Shown: positions 36,921-48,905, counted from the stretch's first letter. The stretch: 64,000 nt of DNA from Pieris napi (GCF_905475465.1 NC_062239.1:8990001-9054000); one strand, 5' to 3'. Notes: generated by a model from the letters alone, not told the origin. Translations and numbers: made by a program.

Positions 36921-37984
36921 AACATACGAATGTTACATACGAAGCCGATACTAAATTATACACTTTACATTGTTGCAGGTATGTAAATATTTCGAGATAA
37001 CTCGCATTATGTAAGTTACAAAAGGTCAAAACAAGTTTGAGACTGCGATAAATAAAAGGTAAGTGACTTTTGAAGCTTTATACGAATTTAAAGCTAACTT
37101 GCGCCACTTACTTTAAATATGTTGAAACATTCAGTTTTATTGAACTTTCATATAATTAACATAGCTTTGCAAAATTTTTTAAGAAGTTTTACTTATATCC
37201 TTATTTTTTTATTCTTAGAAAACTTAGAATTATATAAAAAAATCAACTATGTAAGAAGATAATATAAACAAAAGAAGGAAACATACATAATGTAATATAA
37301 TATAGTATATAGCGACTTTTCAATTCGTTCTTTTCTTTAAATAAGTGATTTTTAACACCTTCTTACAATACAAATTAAACAGCGTGTGCAGCAACGTTTT
37401 TTTATCACTTGCAAAATAATAAAAAAATTGAAAGTGCTCGGTTAGGTTAGGTTTTATTAGATGAAGTTTAAGTTAGCAGCTGTCCTTATAATATATTACA
37501 ACTATTAAATCTATTTGAAGACGACAATTAAACAATTGTATTTTATAGACAAAAACGAGGTATAGGTTAAATAGGAATGCAGAAAGTTTTAGCTAGCAAA
37601 ATACAAAAATAGCATGTTGCAATTCATCATTGCAGCAAATAATTATCTATGCGCACGCGTGCTTTTTGTGAAGCAATCAGCCGTCAAGTCTAATTGCTAA
37701 ATTAATTGTTCCTTCGTAAAATCTTTTTTTGGTTATTATGAAAATTTTTCCTATAAAAAATAATTCTATTTATTGGTGAATCCAGTGTGATCGGTGGCGC
37801 GTAAATACTAACAAGAATAATCATGTATTGCGAAACTAATTAAAATGACTAGGGGTCTTATCGGGGAACTAGCATTCCGTTCATAGAGTAACGATAATAA
37901 ATAGCTTTTATTCTATATGTATTACTAATTAAAATTTAATTATTTATTATATACTGAGTTTCATCATCGGACGACTAGGCATAA

Positions 37985-38235
37985 TATGAAAAGCCTCTCG
38001 CATCACCTCTGCATCCGTCGTTCCAAAACTGAGCGTTTTTTAAGGCAATTTTGGTGCGCACCACCACTATGTGGAACCAGCTGGCCACTGAACCAATTTG
38101 ACTCAGGGTCCTTCAAGAAAAGAGCGTACCAATTCCTAAAAGGCCGGCGACGCACTCACGAGAACTCTGGCATGGAGAGTGTCCATGGTGGCATCACTTA
38201 ACATCAGATGAGTTATGCCCGTTATTCCATAAAAA
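37985..38235 (+). pseudogene. LINE ORF2 C-terminus and 3' UTR fragment (FKKRAYQFLKGRR family)
   Basis: A frame at 37986-38201 ends GTSWPLNQFDSGSFKKRAYQ then FLKGRR, a common end of reverse-transcriptase proteins of lepidopteran LINEs. The 3' UTR (GTCCATGG, GGCATCACTTAACATCAGA) and an A run follow at 38230. 5'-truncated and dead. Confidence 0.7.
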
Positions 38236-38239
38236 AATG

Positions 38240-40900
38240 TTTTTTTATATTTTTCCTCGGATTCATATAATTAACATCATATAAAGTACTAATGATGAGT
38301 AGTATCACTATGTTGTAAAGGCTGTATTCTCTTTGCAAAGCGAACTTAAAGTAAATATAGAGAAGGTAGATAGTGTATAGCGAATCGCTGGCATTTGGAT
38401 TACTGAATCTACTTATGAAACAATATATACCAAAATATACCTTCAATGGATAGACTGTTTTGTAGTGTCGTGTTAATCTGTGTATTAATTAAAATGTGAT
38501 ATCGTCTGTGCGATCTTAGAAATTTTACTGTATATTTTTGTCATGGGACCGAAAATAAGCAACTATCTAAGTAAATAAGTCGATCGTGTCGCCTTGGTTG
38601 GTCGTTGACATTGGTGCTCGATCATTGCACTCGACTCCAGATTTAACTGCGTCGGCGCACAGTTTTAGATCACCTAGCTCTTTTGTTTGTGGCTAACTCT
38701 TGGTTATAGTTGGCGCGTCCTACTACTAATTATAAGTTTTACTGTGTACGTTGATGTATTGTACGCTTTTATACCATTTTCAAAGCTTTATTAAATTATT
38801 ATCTTAAAGCGGCCATAATATAATTCAATATTAAAATATGTATACAATGTATACATTACTAGCAGAAACAATAGATTCCTGTACACGCATTTTTAAATTT
38901 AAAAAGAATCTAACCCATTCTCGAATTCACTTGAACACACACCAAAAATTTCAGCAAAATCGGGAGAGGGTGTTTAGGAGTAGTTTTTATATAAATATAC
39001 TAGATAATCCGGTGAACTTCGGCTCAGCTTAGAACATATATTTGTGTCAAAACTAAATATAAAATTTTTAAAACAGACCAAAGAGATCGGACCACAGCCA
39101 TGAAAAACAAATTTCTAAAGGCTAAAATATATTACAACCAACTTTTTATTTCTAAAGAGGCAAACGAGACATCAAATATTTCCCAGCTAGGAATAGTTTT
39201 TATTGGAAAATTCAATTGTCGTTTTTCCTATTTTTCTTTACTTATTATTTAAGTTATTTTAAGAGCATAATTAGCCAAATCGTTACACCCATTCTCGCGT
39301 TTGAGCTAGACAAACAAACAGCATGTCAGTTATATGTATATATGGATATATAATTATTCCATATCTTGTATATCTAATACTTAATTCATATTCTATACAA
39401 TTCAGTCACCATAATAGAAAAAATATGTCCTTATAGACGTTGAATATTGTACTTATATGCTGGATTCACAAAGACCAACATTTTCCATTATATTCTTCAA
39501 AGAAAAGCTATTTCATATTTCCCTTCAATATTACCGCGCTTGCGCTGGTCCATTTTATAAGATCAAGCGACTTTCCCATTCAATGGAGCTTATGAAAAAT
39601 TCAATAGCTTTATGTGATTTAATATTAACCTGTCTTGGATATTGAAGTCTCTTTCATTTCTTAAAGCTTTGACGTGTCTTGCCAGACTAAAACATATGTT
39701 GAGTAATTGTTCAGCTTTGATACTAGGTTTATTATCTTTATTGCCAAAAATGCTGTCAAAAGTTAGAGGCTTGGGGGAAAATAATTCTACATTATCTTAT
39801 TTGTTTAGCTTTCTGTTTCGTCTACCTGTTTGATTTCTTCCAAATTGAAGCGATAATATTCCCAGATTTCGACCGTACCAAGTTATGACTTCTAAACAAA
39901 TTATTTGAAACAAATTAAGTATATGTCGCAAAATTATTCATTCTGAATAATGTATGTATAAATTATAGTGGTTTTGCAGCTCGTTTCCCTTTGACAAATT
40001 AGATCCTTTGTTGATTACCGCTGGGAGTTTCAAACTGAATATATAGAACATTGCGGAAATTGCATAACATCTAGTATTTTGAAAACATATTTTATACAAT
40101 ATAACAATAAGATTTCTATGCGAATGTTATTAAAAATCATGCAATTCAATAACGTTTTGTCGATGTCGAGAAATCATTTCCCATTGTTAATTATCACGTA
40201 TTAATTTAAAAAAGCAGCAGTAGACAGAACTAGAAAACAGAAAATATTAAGACATCTTAATAATTATATTACAGTATAGTGAAGTAGAACTTTCTAGTTT
40301 GGTTTGAAAAACTCAGATGGCGCTTTGCGATGATTTTCTGTAAAAACAATTTATTAAAATGGATCCAAATATTTCGTCGATAAAACAAAATGTTGGCCTT
40401 CGAAATTCAAATTTATAAAAGCTAGCTTAAGAAATTATAAAATTATGCAAGGTAACTTGTTAAATAATTTTCATAAATTACGTTACTACAGTGTTAGAAA
40501 TAACGACAAAGTGAGCTCAGTTTCATAGTTTTTAATTAATAATAGTCTGAAGTTGTTACGTTCGTTCCTTACTTTGCTTTTGTGTAAACTTTTAATAGAG
40601 GATACAGCCGAAGTAAAATTTTGTTCAACGATACAATTGACTTTGACCTGGATAGTTACTTAAAATCGAATAGATAATCTAATACATTCCTAACAATTTT
40701 TGAATAGAAAACTTGAGTTGCTTAATGTTTTTAGAACAAAATGGAAGCACCAGTCGTATTGATCGTGTAATCACCATGACTCTGATCTCCAAAATATGTG
40801 AGTAAGAGCTATCAGAAACCTACATTATCGTATTGACATTATTATGCTTGATAAAACTATCGTAAAATTTGTGTAAAGCCTACACAAATCATGGCATCAC
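38240..40900. other. Intronic DNA, only faint repeat debris
   Basis: Apart from the Helitron-like patch at 38930-39030, no repeat or gene is recognisable. The frames at 39457-39645 and 39642-39833 abut but show no shared protein or motif. Confidence 0.4.
38930..39030. mobile_element. Helitron-like remnant
   Basis: CAGCAAAATCGGGAGAGG followed by a CTAG-containing GATAATCCGGTGAACTTCGG resembles Helitron end sequences of Lepidoptera. It could be two abutting end fragments. Boundaries are uncertain. Confidence 0.3.
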
Positions 40901-40942
40901 ATAATGGTAGGGGAGCCCAAGAGGGGATTTCGGGATTTACTA

Positions 40943-41293
40943 AAGCGCGGCAGATTAATATATAGGGGGATACCTTGTACCCGGTTAAGTACCTCCACAA
41001 AATATGAGGCCCATATATAAGGCCGCACGTGAAGGAGACAGGATCAGTTTAGTAAAAAAAAATTGACCATCAGAAATTCCCGAGCGCGTCAGATTAAGGT
41101 AGGGTGAGTTAATTACATCCTAAAAAGTGTATATTCCACTAATCTGACAATTTGAGAGTGACGGAAAAAAAGGGGAGGGCAACAAAGTTGTAAAAAAAAA
41201 ACGTCATCTCGACATTCTCGAGCGTAGCTAATTTTTTTTTTATTTTGAAGGAAATAATTCAAGAATAATGAAAAATATATAATCTGACGATTT
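40943..41293 (+). repeat. Left-arm array of the 40905 element (about 138 bp period)
   Basis: Long motif copies lie at 40943-40957 (inside the terminal repeat, GCGCGGCAGATTA), 41081-41096 (best copy, CGAGCGCGTCAGATTA) and 41217-41233 (degenerate, CTCGAGCGTAGCTAATT). Core-to-core spacing is 139 and 138 bp. Inverted short partners (AATCTGAC) follow at 41138-41148 and 41281-41288. Runs of A or T lie between modules. Confidence 0.75.
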
Positions 41294-41991
41294 CCGCAAG
41301 CCGAAATAACAAAAATTCGTCGATAAAGTTAAATGCGTGCAGCTGCGTGATGCCTACATTTCCTTAAACCGATCGGAATCTACTAAACGGCGTTCTAAAT
41401 ATTTCCCTCAAAATTACATTTCCTGTGAATTTGAACCGATTCGGACCGATAGATTTTGAGAAATTTTGAAAAATCTTAAAAAAATAAGAAATATTTTTTT
41501 TTAAAGTGGTTTCTTTATCGATCAACTTCAAAAACTAATCCGCCTTTGAGCTTGAAAAACCACGTCGATCGCCACCAAGCTGGTCAAAAGCGGTTGGTTC
41601 GTTCGAGAGATATCGTACACGAAAGAAACCCGAAAAAGTGTTTTTTCGGGATTACTCCGAAATTTGTGGTTCGATCAATTAAAATTGCAAAATTATTTAT
41701 GAGGATGATAAAACTGCGTCGAATGCCGCCAACCGCGTCAAAATTGCTTGATCCATTCAAAAGTTATTGCGGTTTGAAAATTCCAAAAATAGTGTTCTAT
41801 GAAACTTCTATCAGACTTTCGAGCTGGGAGAGCTCAAATGCATAGAAATGTTATTTTTTTGAACTCAGCGAGCTCAAAATATCAATTTTAAGCGCCCAGG
41901 AATGGAATTAGCGGGAAGTTGCAGGGATGGCCCTTTAGGTGAACCGTTTTTCTATTTTTTTTTTGGCAGATCAGGCGAATCCCTCTAGATA

Positions 41992-42480
41992 ATCGTCAGA
42001 TTATGAGACAGTACGTTTAGAACATAAAGATGAACCACATATATCTTAATCTGACGCGCTTGAGTATTTCAAAATTGCGATTTTTTTTTGCAAATTAAGA
42101 AAATGGCTGTGGGTTTGCGTCCCATCGAAATCGTCAGATTAGTGAATGAGAGCTTTTTTTTGGTGCACTTAACACTCCCTTAGAAAATCTGACGCGCTCG
42201 ATAAATTTTTTTTTTTTTTAATTTTCAACCCTTAAATACAACCACCCTCATCATGCAAACGATCAGATTAACATACGTACATTATTAAAAATACGTAGGG
42301 CATAGATGCTATCAATATCTGACGCGCTCGAGGATGTCCATGCAACAGTTTTTTTTTACATATTTAACTATCTATAGCCGCTTCCCCCACCGATGAAAAG
42401 GAATTTATCATATAACATTTTTTTCTTCTTTTTATCTAAGCTTTGCATCCCAATAGGTCTCTACGACGCTCGAGTAAATC
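41992..42480 (-). repeat. Right-arm array of the 40905 element, inverted (130-142 bp period)
   Basis: Inverted long motif copies lie at 42047-42064 (ending CGCGCTTGAG), 42185-42201 and 42317-42332 (TCTGACGCGCTCGA). A degenerate one at 42461-42474 falls within the terminal repeat. Core spacing is 138, 130 and 142 bp. Each of the first three is preceded by a short partner (TCGTCAGATTA or close) at 41992, 42129 and 42259, 55-58 bp away. This mirrors the left arm. Confidence 0.75.
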
Positions 42481-42588
42481 CCCATTTAGCATCGTGGGCT
42501 CCCCTACCATAAATATGATGGAAACTTGCTGCATATTTTTTAAATATATTTTCTAGCTAATTCCCCGACTATGTTGACGTCGGAGGTA

Positions 42589-43185
42589 TTAAATAATTTG
42601 CGTATATATACAACTTAAGTAAATGGTATTGGTAACTAACGAAACACTATTTCTTTTAACAACTTTTCGTATAACATTTACAGCAAATACCAGAAAGATG
42701 CCTCTGAACCTATTGTTGAACATTATTTCGTTTAAGTTCGTCTCTGTCACTTTTATTCCCATATCATGTTCGGTGTTATACCTGTCGTATCCACACATTG
42801 GACAGTCGGTCAGGACATGTAACACCGTCTCTTCAGCTGTATTGCTACACGGACAAGCATCACTTTGTCTAACCCTGAACCTGTAAAGATACGACAAGAA
42901 TCCACCGTGACCTGACAACATCTGGGTAGTCAATCCCGTTTGTTTTATTTGTTTAATTATGGAAAAGGCCGAAACAACATGAAGAAATAACTTAGTTATT
43001 ACAGCTGTTTCGCCGTTGCGATATTTGTGATTCCATTTTGCTATCGTGTTTGCATGTAGACAGTTCTTCAAATGCGATATGGGGAATCTATGGTACACGG
43101 GTGACTCTACTAGCGCAGCTTCCTTTGCCAGTTGGTCTGCTCTTTCATTCCCCTTCACGCCCGCATGCGCTTTAACCCAAAAAAG
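42589..43185 (-). pseudogene. C-terminal remnant of a non-LTR retrotransposon ORF2 (R1/I-type)
   Basis: The minus-strand frame enters without a start near 43185 as FWVKAHAGVKGNERADQLA and runs to a stop at 42589. The GNERADQLAKEA stretch is the end of an RNase H domain. Further on come a GHGGF..YLYRF segment and a cysteine/histidine cluster CPCSNTAEETVLHVLTDCP (about residues 103-121 of the frame). This order is characteristic of LINE ORF2 proteins of the R1 and I groups that carry RNase H. Endonuclease and reverse transcriptase are missing, so it is a 5'-truncated dead copy, as target-primed insertion usually leaves. The frame itself is undamaged for nearly 200 codons. The 40905-42509 DNA element sits 77 bp beyond its stop and may have landed in its 3' UTR. 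Confidence 0.8.
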
Positions 43186-43791
43186 TAAGTTTTAAAATTC
43201 TTTACGAAAAGAACTATTACTACTAATAAATATATTTAATAATCTCCGCAAAAATTATAATTATATTCTCTATCTCTCAGTCCCGTTATAATTCAGGATG
43301 CTTAGAAGTATTGTACCAAGCGTCATTATAAAACGCATTACACTATTTCTTTCAAGAACCTTTTTGCTAGAAATCTTAGGGATTAGGAAGAAGAAAACCC
43401 TTAGGAAGAAACTGTACTTTTAATTGAACTATTCCTCCCACCTCCAACGCTGATTGCAGTCCATCGGGGATTAACGTAGATCTAATATTGGTCTGAAACC
43501 ATTCCATTTAAGTTCTACGAACTTTGAAATCTATTCTAGAATGGATTACTGACGCTGCAACGTTGAAAACTTCGTAAAATCGTGGATATCGATAAAAGAG
43601 TTTTATTTAGAGTGATGTAATTCTCATATGTACACAATTTTTTTAAACAATAATTATTTTGTGTTTGGTTTATACGGGTACTACAAATTGAAGTATAGCT
43701 TCTTTAATGGATGAAGGCGAATTTGTTAACACAATGTATAAATGATTTTGCCTGAAAAGTGTTACGCATTATCACATTATGACTGAAATAT

Positions 43792-44190
43792 TTTAAAGAA
43801 AAAACTTTTTAACCGGATTGAAGTTATGTATTATTATAAATTTACAACTATTTAACATAATTTTAAATTTATCCGACGTTTCGCGTGCTTTACAGCGTGC
43901 GTGGTCACGGTGACTGAAGACAAAAGATGTTGGATGTCAAAAAGTATCACAGCTGTAGAGAAAGTTGGTATCGACTAAAAGATGGAGGGTTTTGACAAAA
44001 ATGGCTCACGGTGTCCTCTATTTTCGCGGATTGTTTTTCTTGAGATTTTAATTTGGATATTATTTTATCCCAGGTGTTTGACAATTTTAGGCCGTCTTCT
44101 CTATTGAAATTGGGGTGTTTTTTGATTTCAATTTATAATAATACATAACTTTAATCCGGTTAAAAAGTTTTTTCTTTAAATGTGTAAAGG
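43792..44190. mobile_element. Inverted-repeat DNA element (about 390 bp)
   Basis: The first 51 bp from 43792 (TTTAAAGAAAAAACTTTTTA, then ACCGGATT and so on) match the reverse complement of 44130-44180 with a single mismatch. The interior holds GCGTGCGTGGTCACGGTGAC. TTAA lies at both ends. However, the right side shares a further ACCTTTACACA with the copy at 4211, so the true terminus on that side is further out and the left end looks truncated. No coding capacity. Confidence 0.75.
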
Positions 44191-44194
44191 TGTA

Positions 44195-46075
44195 TCAAAT
44201 GTAAATCAAAGAAAATAGTATGAAATATTTTAATTAATTTAAAAGTATTAGGTAAATTTAAGATGTTGGCTATTCCCTAAGTAAGACTTGTCAATTCGCA
44301 ATACATAACGTTTCTAAATTTAACGAGCAGTTTTATGAGTATTATTGGCCCAGCTTACGTGATCCACTGACTATACACAAATATTTTAGGGTAGTTTCGC
44401 GATTCATCATTCTGTCTGGCGTTATCGATCTAAATCTTTTGCATGTGTTCCTTTGATGTTATGTAAGTTTTATACGCCTACATCAAAGTTGAATCTATTC
44501 TTGATTTTATCAGATGGTTTTGCATCAAAGGGTCCTTCGACGACGCTAATTCTAAATTAGGATACAAATCGAAATAAAAATAATACTTTCATCATTCTCA
44601 TAGTAACAATAAGTGATATTTATAAGTTAGCTTTAACTAGTTTTTGGATATACTTTTGGATCTTTATAAATAAGTTAATAAGTTCAAGTTCTTAAAGAAA
44701 AGTACTAATCTAGCCTTATGGTCTTGACATGGTGTTACTTTTCACGCAGCGGAAACACAATTAGACAGAAAGAGACGAGAGATAACCTTAATTAATACGG
44801 TGCAATTAGGGTGATTTAGTTTAAGTGAAAAAGGGGACATGATAAGCGTATAGTATAACTATAGTCCTAAGACTAGAAAACGTATTGCTACGTAATAATT
44901 CAAATTTTTAATTTTGGAAACATAACAACATCAACAAAAGGCAACGCAAACACTCCACCCAAACGAGCTTTTGCCCGAAAAGATTCAAATATGAATTCGT
45001 ACATTGTGTTAAGCTCTGAAAAGTGTAGGGCTTAGTTGTTCACACCTATTGTTGCCGGGTTTTCGGTATCAGTGTGACGCAGACGGGAATAATGCCCAGG
45101 GCAGCTTTAAGGCTTTATAGGAATTAGGTTCATTCTCATAAAGCCTAGACCTATTCAAACTTTGGAAGTATATTGGGAGAGAAGTAGAAATATTTAAATA
45201 GAGCTACATTTATCATTTTAATAAAAAGATAGATTTATGTTCGATTTCGTTATGAAATAACGATTTCATTCAACTTAGGTTCGACTATTCTTGGCTTGTA
45301 GTAAATAAAATACTTAATTTGTCAGTATATACGGTGTCTTTCTGATATTAAAATAAATATTACTTTTCTGACACAAATATTGGACTGGTCAAATCGCCTA
45401 TGAATTACAACAATATTTCTTTTGTTACTAGTATTATTTACAATAAATAAATATAATATATACTATACATTACATATAAATACGTTTTTACAGTTAGTAA
45501 TGATATCGTTAAATATTGAAACAACATTAAACAGATACTCTTGATCCATATAATCCCAAAGTTCATACAAAGGGCAAACATCGTTGCTATCAAGTAATTC
45601 GAATTGTGGTGAGCGTCGAGATTTATTCAAGCCCTCTCAACTGAAGGGTCTAATGACAGGATTTTGATCCGAAGGAAATCGACTCTTGACAGCTTTAACG
45701 TATTAATCGCGTGTTTATAACATACGCACGAGTGCTCGATGTTCTTGTAGATTTTTTATTTCAATAATTTTACTACAAATTAACCTATTATTATTTTTAT
45801 TATTACTATGTAGGTTAAGTGTTAATACTGTATATTTGTTTGTTATGATTATTAATAAAGGTTTATTAACCTATTAATATACAACTAACATTAAAACACA
45901 TTTAACTAAATTACTCTATTTTCTTCTAATGTACCTCCACTCTTAATAAAAGTGAGTCGAAATTTGGTGGAAATTACTCCTGTCAAAATCAAATACGTTT
46001 TTATAAAAGTGACACTGTCTTAGTTTAATAGTGAAGAAGGTAGATTTTTAATAAGTAGTGTTAAAATCCGTTTCG
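44195..46075. other. Intronic DNA, nothing recognised
   Basis: AT-rich with many short homopolymer runs, no long frames and no recognised repeats. Confidence 0.4.
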
Positions 46076-46079
46076 TCTA

Positions 46080-46195
46080 CACCGTCCAGACACACACTGC
46101 CAGAAAGCTCGCAAGTGTGTTGTTGGCCTTTCAAGAATTGGTACTTTCTTTTCCTGAAGGGTCCTTCGAGTTGGTTCGAAAATACTTCAATGGAT
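46080..46195 (-). repeat. LINE fragment, FKKRAYQF family (minus)
   Basis: Read on the minus strand: GGACCCTTCAGGAAAAGAAA, then GTACCAATTCTTGAAAGGCC and ACACACTTGCGAGC, matching the coding end of the 37985 copy. Confidence 0.55.
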
Positions 46196-46563
46196 AATCT
46201 TACGTTAAGTCCATCGAATTAGTATAATTTTGATTACGGTCTTATTATTTCTTTTGAAAACGAAAGCGGTTTCCATGGGAAAATCCACATTATAACTTTT
46301 TAAATTTGGGCGTTAATAGAATTATCATCGCGTACCGGTAACTTTATTACATTGAGACGTAGATTATTGAGTTTTCCTGAATATAGATGAGCCAATTGCG
46401 CACTATGAATATTGAATGCTTTGAAGTCAATTTCGATCTGATTTCAGAACAGATATTAAATTGACTAGCAACTGAATTAGCTATGTAGGAATTTGCCGCA
46501 AACCAATTTAAATGTTTAGTTACTTCAAGTTGAATTTTGAAAGGAGTTTGGAACTTTGTTAGA

Positions 46564-46772
46564 GCAGTATTGGCCTAGTGGCTTCAGCGTGCGACTCTCA
46601 TCCCTGAGGTCGTAGGTTTGATCTCCGGCTGTGCACCAATGGACTTTCTTTCTATGAGCGCATTTAACATTTGCTCGAACGGTGAAGGAAAACATCGTGA
46701 GGAAACCAACATGTCTTAGACCCAAAAAGTCGACGGTGTGAGTCAGGCATTGGAGGCTGATCACCTTCTTCT
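46564..46772 (+). repeat. tRNA-derived SINE, family 1 (3'-truncated)
   Basis: Head GCAGTATTGGCCTAGTGG, B box diverged to GGTTTGATCTCC, and the shared CGAACGGTGAAGGAAAACAT body. Similarity stops after GGCTGATCACCTTC, so the GTAGCGCCACTG tail is missing. Confidence 0.85.
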
Positions 46773-47168
46773 TCAGTTTAATTAAGTATCAGCAATATAT
46801 CCTACCATCTGGTATTTGAACTAATCTTAGTTCCAATAAAATATTTCACAGAAAACATGAACCAAATAACGATACAATAAACTTCGTCTGACCTCGGATT
46901 TATCTCCTAAGGGCTGAATCCGAACAAATTAATATTAAATGCCTTCCATTTCAACGGCAATAAATGGATAACAAATTTATCCTTTGTTCGATTCGGGCGT
47001 TTTCTTTGAAAATGTTTTTTTAATTACTTGAGCTATAATAAATCGGATTATTTAAAATGAAAGAAATAGATATACTAAGATATATATAGATATGATACCT
47101 TATTTACACTTTTGGCATTCATTAGCCATCATCGTTTTTTCAATAGTATGTTTTATTGTTATATAATA

Positions 47169-47262
47169 CTAGCGGACACAGACACGTATTTTAAACACGT
47201 CTTAAATACAAATTCTAATTGTAAATATACACTATTGTCGAATCCACATGGACACACATAAA
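47169..47262 (-). mobile_element. Possible short Helitron remnant
   Basis: CTAGCGGACACAGACACG at the left end after an A looks like a Helitron 3' terminus read on the minus strand. TCTTTATGTGTGTCC (minus, ending near 47262) could be the 5' end. No supporting interior similarity. Confidence 0.33.
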
Positions 47263-48302
47263 GATTAATAATATTTTGATGCTGGATTTATTTTCTGCTT
47301 TAAAATGTCTACCAGAAATCATAGAAATTAGGCCTTTCTCATAGACCACTTATAAACTTAAAACAATTGAATTTCATAGCTCTAATGCCAAAACATTATT
47401 TCAGTCATTATGGATTATAGTTCGTTTATGCATAAATACAATAAAACACAAAATATCATAAGGACTTGAATATTTTTGTAATCCAATTAATTCTTGCACT
47501 GTTTAGGCTTATTTGGCCGACTAATGAAATATATTTTTTTAATAAAAGTAATATATATCAGTATGTAGAGGTCTACATTCTCGGTCCCGATTAGGTAATC
47601 GGTTTATTTCAGCTAAATAAATATAGGACCGTAAAGCGATTATTCCATCAAAGAGGATTAAAAATATATTAGATACGGGCATGTAATCCCCAATATCATT
47701 CTTTTATATATCACACATTTATTGTGGTATAGAAATCTGAATATAAATCATCTGATATTGTATGAGATTTTTATTCGCAATTCGGGATTCTGACCTTTAA
47801 CATGTATCTATGTCACGGAATTACGAGATTTGAAAATTCAAAAATGGAACTAGATTTGTAGCATTGTGAGATTCCAAATTTAAAAATACGAAGTTGTTTT
47901 TTCTTATAATATTTCTACGTCGTAAAATACCTTCTTGTCGAGAAGACTTTTATCACGGATTACAATTAATTTTGGGACTAAGTAGGAACTTGAGATAAGT
48001 AATTAGAGAAATGGGACCATTTGTAACATTAAGTCGAAATGTAATTGAGGTCACTTAAGTGGGACAAGCGTCCTTTTTCTTTTCATTCGTTTGTTACGTG
48101 TGTATGATGTCATTAAGACATAAAAGCGTGGACGGGATTTTAAATTAACTACAATACGTTTCAGACATTGTGAAATTTATTTAACTTCGGCTCGTTTACT
48201 GAACTGCATAGATGACTTTTAAGTCTTAATGACTGACTTCAAGTATTTATTTATTTATTTCGTATTTCTATAGCTAACATAATTTATATGTAACGAAAAA
48301 GA

Positions 48303-48660
48303 AAAAGGGTGCGTGTACTTATGTACGCGCGTAAGAAGTTATACTTCTTTGGCATTATTAATAATAGTTTTATGATTGCATGCAAATAATTAATTACAAT
48401 TAAATAATTAAAGACTGGAAAAGGAGTCATTATAGTCAATAAAGTTTAGTTTACATTTGAAAAATTAAATAAATTAATATTTATTATTACTATTCTCTTA
48501 CATTAAGTGTAACATAAATTCTATTAATATTCGAATGTTGTTTTACCAATTAAATTATGTCCAATGCCGTAGCAACTTCCGTGGGCAACTTCATTCTGTT
48601 AATTTTGTGTCACGGTGCGCGCGCATCGTAAAATTTCACTCTCATCAATTTTTCATAACG
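48303..48660 (-). repeat. Dispersed repeat, longer copy of the 1-267 family
   Basis: The shared part ends near 48579. The following 80 bp (GTGGGCAACTTCATTC and on to CATAACGCGCC near 48663) probably belongs to the same unit beyond the window edge of the first copy. Contains the palindrome AAGAAGTTATACTTCTT. Confidence 0.75.
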
Positions 48661-48795
48661 CGCCTAAAGAAAACTAACTAACTTAAAAACCAATTATACT
48701 AAAGATGTAGCAAAAGATGGAATACATAATATGTACAAAAAGGTTCAAAAATTTAGGAATTTAAAAAAAATCAATAAAAATTATTGATTTAATTT

Positions 48796-48905
48796 TTGCT
48801 TCTCCCTCAAAGGCCGGCAACGCACCTACTAAAAATGGGCGATAACTGCCCTTTTTGGGCGTCCCGTAGGCTCGTTTGCCTCGCTATTATATGAAAAAAA
48901 TATTA
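48796..48905 (+). repeat. LINE 3' end fragment (CCCGTAGGCTCGTTTG type)
   Basis: CTCAAAGGCCGGCAACGCAC, then CTACTAAAAATGGGCG and GGCGTCCCGTAGGCTCGTTT, ending in ATGAAAAAAAT. Same family as 21530-21700. Confidence 0.62.

Larger units (their letters stand above)
40905..42509. mobile_element. Non-autonomous DNA transposon with TAA duplication and mirrored subterminal arrays
   Basis: Terminal inverted repeats start TGGTAGGGGAGCCCA on both ends. They stay alignable, with small gaps, for about 50 bp, including a shared GGGATTTACT. TAA flanks both sides (40902-40904 and 42510-42512), the target duplication typical of PIF/Harbinger elements. Inside, a motif like CGAGCGCGTCAGATTA recurs. In the left arm its AGCG core is at 40944, 41083 and 41221. 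In the right arm the inverted core is at 42057, 42195, 42325 and 42467. Shorter partners (GTCAGATTA or its complement) sit about 55-64 bp inward. The centre holds a degenerate direct repeat about 154 bp apart (41561 and 41715). No transposase is recognisable; a 99-codon frame at 41546-41845 resembles nothing I know. The superfamily is inferred from the duplication and end sequence only. Confidence 0.8.

Noticed and set aside
41546..41845. 99-codon frame inside the 40905 element as a possible transposase
   Set aside because: It has no DDE/D residues in a credible context, spans the degenerate 154 bp direct repeat, and resembles no known transposase. Far too short.
43793..44179. TTAA target duplication implying a piggyBac-like element
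   Set aside because: The TTAA sits inside a TTTAAA palindrome of the repeat itself, and homology to the 4211 copy continues beyond it, so it is probably not a target duplication.
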